Source: an uncultured Granulosicoccaceae bacterium
Lineage (GTDB): Bacteria > Pseudomonadota > Gammaproteobacteria > Granulosicoccales > Granulosicoccaceae
Assembly (NCBI GenBank): GCA_937957915.1
Contig: CALGNZ010000192.1
Coordinates: 1-32,245, forward strand
Reading direction: 5' to 3'
DNA: 32,245 bases
Part shown: positions 22,932-31,300 of the stretch, piece after piece
How positions within the stretch are numbered: the stretch's first letter is position 1
Layout of the letters: each line of letters starts with the position of its first letter
Position numbers and translations under genes: made by a program
Notes under the pieces: model-generated
What the model saw: only the letters and a program-made list of their open reading frames with translations
What the model was told of the DNA's origin: nothing
Database searches by the model: none

Positions 22932-23783
22932 TCTGAAATTAGGGCAGATCTTGCGAATATGGGCGAGTTTAAGGTTTTTGGGTCGGGTTAGCTATGTGGC
23001 AGCGTTTGCAGGAGGCTATGCCCAAACGAGCAGGTCGAAATGAGCCAGGTCGGGACCCGCCGGTCTTTAGTGTGTCGCCATGCCAGCTAGGGTTCCGCGA
23101 ATTGTAACCGGAGAGGTTAGTTTTGTGGTAATCCAACGGAAATCTACACTTCGGTGTGGTTCTAAAGTCCGCCACTCCCTGCAGAGGGGCGTAGTGTATC
23201 GGAAATAGTGGTGCACGTTTGTTTGTCAGCGAACAAAACTGCGTTTGATCGCCAGAGTAGCAGCCGGCCGAGTAATCTAAAAAATATGGTGCCAATGGCA
23301 GGCGCTACAATTGCTGTGTTCACCAGCGCAGCCGACAATGAGTCTCGTAGAAAGTGTGCTGAAGAATTTGGGTACCTGCATGGGTAACGGTGAGGCGGTC
23401 ACAGAGGAGGCAAGGACAGGCCCGGTTCCGCGGTTGATCGCTGCCAGTGCAGGTTCCCGAGAGTGCTGAAGCTACGCAAGCACGCGAGGTATACGATAAA
23501 ACAGTCGGCGCTGCCAAACACGTCTTGCTATAACCTGTAGCGAAGCGCGTCGCGCGCTTCAGATTGCCGTCTGCAAGCCAGACACGTACAAGGTCAGCCG
23601 AGATCTATTTCAGTGACTCGACACATCGTGGGTGGTGATACCTGCGCATTCGCCCCACGCGTTGCGGTACCCAGCGTGACGCAGGCTAAGCGTGGTGAGT
23701 TGATTTAATGCAGATTATGTAATTCTAAAGGAATGCGGCACTGTGGTAGGCTTCGCTGGCAATATCAACTATACGGAGAAGCA
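22932..23783. other. Long apparently non-coding region between divergent livG and DUF3015 genes
   Basis: This 852-bp stretch should hold both divergent promoters. The open frames inside it (minus 22969-23295 and 23320-23517) show no family resemblance, membrane segments or good ribosome-binding sites, and I reject them. Visible structure: CTACAC-TTCG-GTGTGG stem (23144-23159) and a strong GAAGCGCG/CGCGCTTC stem (23542-23560). The GGAG of the DUF3015 gene is at its right end. It could hide a small RNA, a long leader or a decayed gene; I cannot tell which. Confidence 0.5.
23542..23560. other. GC-rich palindromic hairpin in the intergenic region
   Basis: GAAGCGCG, loop TCG and CGCGCTTC form a perfect 8-bp stem, with no T-run on either side. 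It might be a REP-like element or the end of a small RNA. I see no second clear copy in this window. Confidence 0.4.
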
Positions 23784-24296
23784 ATGAAAGCAAAAATAAT
23801 AACACTCTGCATGGCGCTTACTGTCGCGTTATCTTTTACTCATACTGCAAGTGCGCAAGATGGAACCCGTGACTTCAAAACCGCTCTGGAAGAATGCTTC
23901 TGGGGTTTGATTTTGACCCGGGAAGACCAGCGCGGATTATCACTTGGTCTTAACGTTGTGTCTGGCGCGCTGGGTTCGTACGCGTTTACCTCTGCAACTG
24001 CATCAGCTGACACTTTCTGTAGCGAAAAAACTGCCAGCACAGCGTCGTTCATCAATGATGCTTACCCTGCGCTGGTGGAAGATACTGCACGTGGTACTGG
24101 TGATCACCTGATTGCAGTGCTGGAGCTTGCTGGTTGTGACAGCCGAGGCCAAAGCGCAGTTGTCCCTATGTTGCGCGCAGACATGATGAAAGCGATCGGT
24201 GCAGCTGACTATGATTCAAGTTCGTACGCCGATAAGGTGTTCACCATGTATCAGTCAGTTAATTTGCACGCTCAACAAGCTTGTAATATCGGCTAG
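23784..24296 (+). CDS. DUF3015 family secreted protein
   Basis: This 170-residue exported protein has a signal peptide (MKAKIITLCMALTVALSFTHTASA) and a DUF3015 domain covering the mature part. Visible blocks are LSLGLNVVSGALGSYAFTSATASADTFC, TASFINDAYPALVEDTARGTGDHLIAVLELAGC and VVPMLRADMMKAIGAADYDSSSYADKVFTMY. Four Cys in the mature protein suggest two disulfides. DUF3015 genes recur next to DUF4105 (Lnb-like) genes in proteobacteria, as here. The function is unknown; a periplasmic partner of the downstream protein is a reasonable guess. The frame extends upstream to 23733, but ATG 23784 with GGAG 6-7 nt upstream starts the signal peptide. Confidence 0.85.
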   Translation: MKAKIITLCMALTVALSFTHTASAQDGTRDFKTALEECFWGLILTREDQRGLSLGLNVVSGALGSYAFTSATASADTFCSEKTASTASFINDAYPALVEDTARGTGDHLIAVLELAGCDSRGQSAVVPMLRADMMKAIGAADYDSSSYADKVFTMYQSVNLHAQQACNIG

Positions 24297-24319
24297 ATCC
24301 ATTTGCGTTAATACGAGAG

Positions 24320-24352
24320 CCTGCGAATACTTATATTCGCAGGTTTTTTTTT
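24320..24352 (+). terminator. Intrinsic terminator between DUF3015 and Lnb-like genes
   Basis: CCTGCGAATA, a 4-nt loop and TATTCGCAGG form a perfect 10-bp stem, followed by nine T. It lies 24 nt after the DUF3015 stop and 28 nt before the ATG of the next gene, so the downstream gene is reached only by readthrough or from its own promoter. Confidence 0.93.
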
Positions 24353-24379
24353 GCCCAACCGTCGCTTGGAATTCTACAC

Positions 24380-26248
24380 ATGTGGCGTTTTGTAGCTCCG
24401 CTGCTTTTATTTGTACCCATTGTTGTTACTGGTGTTGCAAGTGCGTCTGATCAAGCGCTGTTAGAAGATCTGTCTACGCATCGTGTATGGCAAACATTGC
24501 TGCACTATGAATCCCCGCGGTTATCGAGCCGTCAGAAAAGTGCAATAAACTCCACAACGTTTTTTCTGTCTCCTCAGGGGGCAACGAATCCGCTCGCCGA
24601 GTTACAGGCGACGATCGCTGCATTCAACGATCGTGAATCTGACGAAGATCAGAGTGCACAATGCAGGTTTCCGGCGCGTTTCATGTGGCTAAGTCAGCAG
24701 CTTGAATCGGTACATGATCTTGAACGCCTTGACTGTGCAGATTATATCGAGTGGGCCAATCCCGAAGGTACGCGTTCTATCAGTATGGTTTTTGCCACCG
24801 GGCACATGAAGAGCCCTGCCTCTTATTTTGGACACAACTTCTTAAAGTTTAATGGTGGTGGAAAATCACCCAGTGGTGATCTGCTTGATCAAACCATTAA
24901 TTTTGGTGCCGAGGTGCCAGATGACGAAGCCGCACTGACCTATTTTTATAACGGGATCTTTGGCGGGTATTCTGCAGTTTTTGAGCGACAGCAGTTTTTC
25001 AGGCATATGTCGAAATACGGTGAAGAAGATCTGCGGGATGTGTGGGAGTATGAGCTTGATTTGTCACAGGATGAGCTCAAGTTAATTCTGGCGCATACGT
25101 GGGAGTTGCAGTCTGCACAGTTGACGTACTATTTTTTTAGAGAAAACTGTGCGTATCAGATTGCTAAACTACTGGCTCTGGTGAGTCCAGCACCGCTGGT
25201 GCCGAAGTATATGCCCTGGACTATGCCGTACAATGTTTTTGATAAATTGATGGAAATGAAAATCCGTGGCAAGCCTGTCGTGGGTGACATTAGCTATCAT
25301 CCGTCACGTCGCAGTAGATTTCATCAGCGCTACTTTGCTCTATCGAATTCAGAGCGGGCAACGTTTGTGCAGCAGGTTGCAAAGCAGATACCGCTTGATA
25401 AAACTGAATTCGATAACTACTCGCTAACGTCAAAGCTTTCAATCATCAATGCACTGATAGACTATTACGAGTTTCGGCTGCGTCTTGATAACAATGATAC
25501 CGTTGCAAAAGTACAGAAGAAAATGCTGCTTTTACTGCGCTTCCAGCTTCCTGTGAGTGATGGCGAGGAAGCAGAGTTCGACATGCCGTTTCCACCACAT
25601 CTGGCGCAAAGCCCGGGATACCTGAGTTTTGCAAGAGTGACAAATTCTGCAACCGGAAGCGCCACCGAAATTAATATCCGACCCGCGTATTTCGACTTTC
25701 TCAGTCTCGATATCGGTCGTAGTGCGGCGGGAAAATTTACGGTGCTGGATGCTTCGATACTGGCTGACAATGATGACCTCTATCTGCGCAAGCTGGATTT
25801 GCTTAACATCACCAATCTGTCCCCGTCAGTTACAGGAATCAGCGGGGACTCAGGGATGTCGTGGCACTTTCGATTGGGCTTTGACCGCACTAACAATGCA
25901 TGCAACCGGTGTCGACGGCTGATGGCGGATGCCATGATCGGACAAGCCAGTCAGTTACGGCAACGGCTTACCGGTTTTGCACTTGTAGGGGCGCGTGTGC
26001 AACGCTCCTTCCAGCGCGACAACACATTTGCCTTGCGTTTTTCTGCAGGGGTAGCCGGTCAGCTAGGTAGTGGGATGCGCCTGCACGCCAGTATCGAAAG
26101 GCATGAGGACACTGGTGGCAGCGGCCTTGATCGCAATCGCCTCAATCTGCAGTTGAGGCTGGGGGCTGCATCAAAGTGGGATATTCGGTTGGGGTACGTT
26201 AGAGAGGTAGCCGAAGAATTTTCTATCGCAGCCGGTTACTACTGGTAG
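24380..26248 (+). CDS. DUF4105 / Lnb N-terminal periplasmic domain protein with beta-rich C-terminus
   Basis: This 622-residue exported protein has a signal segment (MWRFVAPLLLFVPIVVTGVASAS). The central DUF4105 (Lnb N-terminal periplasmic) domain spans about 120-300 and shows the family motifs FATGHMKSPASYFGHNFLKF at 138-157 and FRENCAYQIAKLL at 263-275, with the His and Cys residues proposed as catalytic in this NlpC/P60-like family. The last 190 residues or so are short alternating strands ending in YYW, which suggests an outer-membrane barrel or beta-sandwich. Lnb proteins N-acylate lipoproteins in some bacteria; whether this subgroup does so is not known. It sits 83 bp after a DUF3015 gene, with a terminator between. 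The ATG at 24380 has only a weak GGA upstream. Confidence 0.85.
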   Translation: MWRFVAPLLLFVPIVVTGVASASDQALLEDLSTHRVWQTLLHYESPRLSSRQKSAINSTTFFLSPQGATNPLAELQATIAAFNDRESDEDQSAQCRFPARFMWLSQQLESVHDLERLDCADYIEWANPEGTRSISMVFATGHMKSPASYFGHNFLKFNGGGKSPSGDLLDQTINFGAEVPDDEAALTYFYNGIFGGYSAVFERQQFFRHMSKYGEEDLRDVWEYELDLSQDELKLILAHTWELQSAQLTYYFFRENCAYQIAKLLALVSPAPLVPKYMPWTMPYNVFDKLMEMKIRGKPVVGDISYHPSRRSRFHQRYFALSNSERATFVQQVAKQIPLDKTEFDNYSLTSKLSIINALIDYYEFRLRLDNNDTVAKVQKKMLLLLRFQLPVSDGEEAEFDMPFPPHLAQSPGYLSFARVTNSATGSATEINIRPAYFDFLSLDIGRSAAGKFTVLDASILADNDDLYLRKLDLLNITNLSPSVTGISGDSGMSWHFRLGFDRTNNACNRCRRLMADAMIGQASQLRQRLTGFALVGARVQRSFQRDNTFALRFSAGVAGQLGSGMRLHASIERHEDTGGSGLDRNRLNLQLRLGAASKWDIRLGYVREVAEEFSIAAGYYW

Positions 26249-26265
26249 CGAGCAAATTCTGCGTG

Positions 26266-26290
26266 TGGCCGGTAAGTGAACTACCGGCCA
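26266..26290. terminator. Hairpin between convergent Lnb-like and repeat-protein genes
   Basis: TGGCCGGTA, a 7-nt loop and TACCGGCCA form a perfect 9-bp stem between the plus-strand stop at 26248 and the minus-strand stop at 26325. It can serve both genes. The T-tail is weak on both strands. Confidence 0.55.
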
Positions 26291-26324
26291 TAGATCGTTT
26301 AATCGACTCAGGATCGCACCGCCG

Positions 26325-27869
26325 TCACTCTTGCAGTTGATCAACAATATCCGGCCCGGCAATCACGCAGCCATCGACTCCAAGATCGACGCGACCAGGG
26401 CACCAGTTTTCATCACCGGCACTATTTGCCGGTCCGTTGCCACAGTTGATATCGTTGTAGATTGCATCGGCATGTTCTATTCCTGGCCCGCTTTGCATTT
26501 CCAGAATTGCTTGCACACTTACGCCACCAATTTTCAGCTCCCCAGCGCCATGATCAAAACTGCTGGCTATATAGCAGGAATTCTGATGGGAATACGAGTC
26601 CGCCCAGGACAGCCCAGGCGATACCACCGGAACTGGTAAGGTAAGCCGTTTGTATTGAGTGGCGACCGTGTGATTAGCAACCGGGCTGGTGGCGTCTTCA
26701 ATGGGGGCGCTATCAGTATCGTCGGATGGGGCAGTCTCTTCAGCCGAGCTTACGTCAGTTGTGCTCTCGTTAGACGTGTCTACTTCAGCGTCGTCTTCTT
26801 CAGTAGCGTTGTCTTCCGTGGCGTCGTCTTCGATGGCGTCGTCTTCTGTAGCATCGTCTTCGATGGCTTCATCTTCAGCAAGATCTTCTTCGGATGAGCC
26901 TTCGTCAGGATTGTCTGATTCAGGGATCAGTTCCAGAATGATTGTTGCGGTTGCACCTGCCAGTGCAGGATCGACGGCGTCGGTCAACTCCAGCATTACC
27001 CCGCCATTTATAAAATCAACCGGATCTGTGATGCCTCCGTCAGTCACAAACTCGGGGTTGAGAATGAAGCCGGGTTCCAATAGCTCTACAAAGAGGTTAT
27101 CTACAAGGCTGTCACTTCCAATCAGGGTGGCGGAGTCTATCGTGCTGTTAGCAAAACCGATGAAGTACCGATAGGTTTGTTCGGGATCCTCTTCAATAGC
27201 TGCGCCTGTGTTAGTTGTAGTTCTGACGGTAAACGTCACGGAGTTCGTGTCTACATCAATATCGAAATGCTGATCAAACCGGGGGAACTCTGTTTGATCG
27301 ATTGAAACAGGTTCGGGCGAACTTGCTGTGGCAATAGATTGCAAGCCATCAGTCTGTATATCGTGTTCGAATGTTGCTGCGATAAAAACGTAATCGCCAG
27401 GGGTGATTACCGTGGTGTTAGTCAATGGTGCACAACTCATTTGCTCGGCATCGTTCCAGCCATAGCCCAGGTTTACTGCAGCGTCGCTGTAGTCACAGGT
27501 GCGTCCAATGGTGGTTTCGGTTGGTGGGCAGGACTCCTGAGCGCTGACGCTCCATCCCCAGCCACGATGTAGTGCTGCGTGGGTGTAGTCACAATCTTCG
27601 TGTGAGTGATCGGCGACTGGCGGGCAGGATTCTTCCGTCGTGGGGTTCCATCCAAAGCCCTCGTTTTCTGCAGCGTTGGTGTACTCGCAACCAGGTTCAA
27701 TGATGCAAAACTGCGTGCCATCTCGACCCCAGCCGTCGCCAACGGGAGGTGTGTCGATGCAGTATGCGAGGGCACTGTTGCTGTAGATGCTAAAGCACAG
27801 CAGGGTTGTGGTGAGTAACAGGCTGGCGATGCGGCGTGAGCTTGCTCCGCCATAGTATTCAATATGCAT
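26325..27869 (-). CDS. Secreted protein with Cys-Trp repeats and an acidic repeat tract, unknown function
   Basis: This 514-residue exported protein does not match a family I can name. After a signal peptide ending ...NSALA (residue 35) come four Cys-rich units. Three of them are spaced exactly 32 residues (Cys61, 93, 125), each C-x-Y-T/S-x-A-A...G-W/F/Y-G-W...S-C with the closing Cys 21 residues later. Residues about 150-330 are beta-rich (DYVFIAATFEHDIQTDG, TFTVRTTTNTG) and could be a bacterial Ig- or spondin-like domain. An acidic Asp/Glu/Thr tract of about 60 residues follows. The C-terminal 110 residues carry several Cys (QNSCYIASSF, NDINCGNGP, ENWCPGRVDLG). The ATG at 27869 has GAGGT 8 nt upstream. 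It is probably extracellular or surface-bound. Confidence 0.8.
   Translation of the reverse strand: MHIEYYGGASSRRIASLLLTTTLLCFSIYSNSALAYCIDTPPVGDGWGRDGTQFCIIEPGCEYTNAAENEGFGWNPTTEESCPPVADHSHEDCDYTHAALHRGWGWSVSAQESCPPTETTIGRTCDYSDAAVNLGYGWNDAEQMSCAPLTNTTVITPGDYVFIAATFEHDIQTDGLQSIATASSPEPVSIDQTEFPRFDQHFDIDVDTNSVTFTVRTTTNTGAAIEEDPEQTYRYFIGFANSTIDSATLIGSDSLVDNLFVELLEPGFILNPEFVTDGGITDPVDFINGGVMLELTDAVDPALAGATATIILELIPESDNPDEGSSEEDLAEDEAIEDDATEDDAIEDDATEDNATEEDDAEVDTSNESTTDVSSAEETAPSDDTDSAPIEDATSPVANHTVATQYKRLTLPVPVVSPGLSWADSYSHQNSCYIASSFDHGAGELKIGGVSVQAILEMQSGPGIEHADAIYNDINCGNGPANSAGDENWCPGRVDLGVDGCVIAGPDIVDQLQE
26788..26880 (-). repeat. 15-bp acidic pentapeptide tandem repeats
   Basis: About six tandem units of 15 bp (one of 18 bp) encode AIEDD, ATEDD, AIEDD, ATEDN and ATEED pentapeptides in the repeat-rich secreted protein. 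The repeats could expand or contract by slippage without loss of frame. Confidence 0.75.
27432..27761 (-). repeat. Four Cys-Trp units, 32-residue period
   Basis: The segment encodes one imperfect (C37 to C55) and three regular units (C61-C82, C93-C114, C125-C146). Each has a Tyr two residues after the first Cys, an Ala-Ala pair and a G-x-G-W motif. The fixed 32-residue spacing points to small disulfide-stapled domains. Confidence 0.8.
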
Positions 27870-28376
27870 ACGGTTTACCTCTAAATGCAGTCGAAGTGTC
27901 CAGCGCATCTTATGCTCGATGTAGCAAGTCGCTGTGACAGCTCAGTACTAAAATATGTCTTTCGCCAGTGTATTAAGGCGCCACCACACCTTCATGTGAA
28001 GCCAATCACAAATCTGTCAGACAGCTGAGATGGGGAGCACAAATTCAGAAACTATAAGCAGCATCGCTGGCTACAGGCTGTGTAACAGAGTACCGCTCGA
28101 CAGCCATGAGTTTCCTGAAGGGTAGATCAACATGTGCACGTAAATCCGATACTCATCAGTCTATTGAGCGGTTCATGACACATGGCGATTCAAGTTGGTT
28201 GCGGGCTGGTATTGGCCAGGTGTCAGGTGCCAAGTGCCAAGTGGCTTGACAGGCAGTTCAGGGCAGGGCGTTTGTATTTCTATATCAGGGAGGCTTTGGC
28301 ACGGACCGGAGCGGTCCGTGCGCTATTTGTAATGCGCAGCGGAGCGTGTGTAACGAAATCGCCTGCCGCTAAACTG
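27870..28376. other. Intergenic region between pelB-like and repeat-protein genes
   Basis: This 507-bp spacer lies between two minus-strand genes. It holds a strong hairpin at 28299-28321 after the pelB-like stop and a tandem GTGCCAA heptamer near 28230. The 76-codon plus-strand frame at 28182-28412 overlaps the pelB-like end and looks spurious. No clear promoter is seen, though one must lie here if the downstream gene is separately transcribed. Confidence 0.5.
28299..28321 (-). terminator. Hairpin after the pelB-like stop
   Basis: GCACGGACCG, loop GAG and CGGTCCGTGC form a perfect 10-bp stem about 56 nt beyond the stop codon on the minus strand. It has no proper T-run (CAAAGCC follows), so it is either a weak terminator or a 3'-end stabiliser. 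Confidence 0.5.
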
Positions 28377-31300
28377 CTAGAAGTGGTTGATGTAGCGAAG
28401 GCCAATCGTTGACGTGCTTTTGTCGTCGGTCAGCACTTCAGCATTGCGATCATGCGTCAATTGCAGACTGAGTTCGTCGTTGCCAAGTACCCTGAAGCCC
28501 GCTCCTGCGCTGAGTTGTAATGCAGTGCTCCTGGCCGGCCAGGCGTGACCAAGCCTTGCATTCATGCTGTACCTTGGTGATGCCGCCTGTGGGTACTCGG
28601 AAGCAATGCCGCCTCTAATCAAAGAGGCACTGATAGCCAGTTCCTGGCTCTCTTCTGCAAATAAACTCGTAAAGCTGGTTGATTGCGAAAGTTGCGACAG
28701 TGCATCGGGCAGTACTTCAGTTTGTTCGTTGACCTGGCTGCTTGCTACCAGCCCCATGGACCAGCTGTTACTACCGAAGGTGCCTCGTGTTCCAACTTCC
28801 AGAGAGCCACTTGCACCTGTGGAAAATCGAGCCTTCTCATTACGAGCAGCGACTTCGCTTACGTTGCCAGTCAATTTTACAAATTCGTTTTTACCTACGC
28901 TGGTTTCAAACGAAACTTCTGCGCGATTGCGTTTCGCGGCGAGTCGGAGTTGTGGAATGGTTTCGGGTATTTCATTAAGCGCTACTTCTGTACTTAGCTC
29001 CCGCCGTCCGTTGTTGCCACGAATTGAGAAGCGACCGCTGGCATAGGACAGTTCGTCAGCGCCGTTGCTGTTGATGCCTGTGGTTACACGCAGGTCTCGT
29101 TTGGAGTTGCCGAAGTGGGCAGTGATTGCAATATCGTCTTCATTAGCATTGGTGACGACAAATTCATCAGAGGTGAGATTGTTTCGCTGGTAATCTAACG
29201 CGATGCCAAAGTCCCGTGCATTCATCGTGTGTCTTAGTGCGAGATCAGACTCGGTGATATTCAGTTTGCCAAGTTGTCTTTGCCTGATGCCGCTTGAAAA
29301 GTATCCGGGTCTGGTACTGCGCATTGCAATAACCTGGTCCTGGGCCGCGCGACGAGCGGCACCGGATGATGATGCCATCGCTGACTGTGCTAACTGATAA
29401 GCTTCGTTATCGCGACCTACTTTACGAAGTGCCAGTATCTGATCAGTTGTCGACAGGTCAGTTGCGCTGGCCAATATCTCCGTGATGGAGTTTGTATTGT
29501 TTTCATTCAATGCCAGTGCTAACTGTTGCCATGCGGGTGCCTGCAGCCGCTTCTCATGAAGTTTGGTCATTATCAGGCGGGCGTAGTCATTGCGTTGAGT
29601 GGCAAGGAACCATGATGCCGCCATCTCCTGTCGCCATGCGGATTCCTGCTCCGAGCTACCCGGAATATCCTGCATCACTCTTTGCGTCCAGGCTTCGTTT
29701 TCACTGGCGCTGCCATAAGTGCGCAGTAAGCTAACGTAGTCTCTAACCAGATCATTGGTTTCGATGGGAGACTGTGCTGCAACCATTGGTCGCAATTTGT
29801 TCAGAGCGTAGGCTCTTACCTTGTATGCATGGCCGGCATTCCCTGTCTGATCCAGCGCATCGGCAAACGCTAACAGAATGTTGTAGTCGTGGTCGTTGCG
29901 CTGCATTATTTTGCTGAACCAGCGCAGGCTATCCTGCACGTCGTCAGTTCGCATGGTGGCCAGTGCAAAGGGGGCCCACAGTGCCGGGTTATCAGTGGCG
30001 CTGTCTTCGTGCTGTTCGAGAATCTCCGCCAGAGTACCTGCATCGGCGTCGGTTCCGAGTGATGTCCAGATGAGTCCGACCAGTGCGTCCGTGTTGTCGG
30101 GTTGCATCATCAGTGTGCTGCGATAGGTTTCAAGTGCTGCGACTTCGTCCTGGTTTCTGTTGTAGTGGTCGGCGACTGTCAGCCAGTACGCGGGTACCTC
30201 GCGCAGCTCAAGCAGTTCGTGATTGGCATCGAGATAACGCTCCGCATGCGGATAGATGTTCTCTTGCAAGGCCACATCGATAGCGGTAAGCAGGAAGCCC
30301 TGATGGCCGGTTTTACGCCACAATCGCTCTGCGTCTTCTACAGCCAGTTTGTATTCACCGCTGTCCATCTGCGCCTGAATTATGCGGCTGCCCAATGTAA
30401 TACGTTTATCATCATCCATTTTGAGCCGGTCGAGGTGCGGTGCGGCTGCAAAAACCAGCTCAGGGCGACGGTAGCGCCAACCCAGCTCGGACAGCAGGTT
30501 AAGTTGTTGTGCTGTCGCGCTGCCCAGAAAATACTTGTCGACTCCCTTGGCGACAGCCAGTGCGCGTTCGGTCTGATCCAGTCGCCAGTGCAGTTCCATT
30601 CGGTTGATCGATTCTTCGCCGGAACGCCCAAAACGCTCGGCGAATTGTTCCCACGCCAGCAACGAATTTGCGTAGTCGCTGTGGCGTCTGTGCAGGGCCG
30701 CCAACTCGCGTAATAACATGGCCTGCGATTTTGAAGACTGCATCATTTCATTGAGCGCTTCCGCGGCAAGGTCAGGGCGCCCGTCCTGTTCGTAAAGTGC
30801 CACCAGTTTTAAGATGCCTTCACTATTGAGCGGCTCGCGGTTTGCCACGCGGCGCATAGCATCAGCGGCCACTCTGGCGTTCCAGTTAAGTTCAGCCAGA
30901 CGGATTAACTCGCGATCGTTTTGCATGGACGGACGATGCTCTGCCAGCCACTGTCGCTGTTGCATAGCATTTTCTATGTTGCCATTCCATTCCTCAAGCT
31001 GCGCGAGCTTTACCCGGTACGCTTTGTTTTGAGGATCGTTGTCGACCATCTTTCGTGACCAGGTCAGGGCACCTGCAAGATCGCCGAGCGCGAGTGAGTA
31101 GTTAATTTGTCGGTTCAGTGCCTCAAGATCATCGGGTCGCTGAATCAGTACCTGTTCGTTCCACTCCTGTGCCTGGCTGTTCTTGCCCAGGGCATTGGCG
31201 AGATCTATGCCTTCAAGCAGCAAGTCAGTGTTGGTCATATTCACTGCCAGCCGCTCACGAAAAGCCAGCAGTGCTTCCTCGTTGCGCCCGGCGGCCAGTA

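Noticed and set aside
22969..23517. Two minus-strand frames in the long intergenic region.
   Set aside because: No ribosome-binding site, no recognisable motif and odd amino-acid composition; treated as chance open frames.
26655..27174. Plus-strand Ser-rich frames resembling a low-complexity surface protein.
   Set aside because: They mirror the acidic GAT/GAA repeat of the minus-strand secreted protein, which has a signal peptide, ribosome-binding site and structured repeats.
30102..30713. Plus-strand frame of 203 codons.
   Set aside because: It lies inside the pelB-like gene on the other strand and shows no domain pattern.
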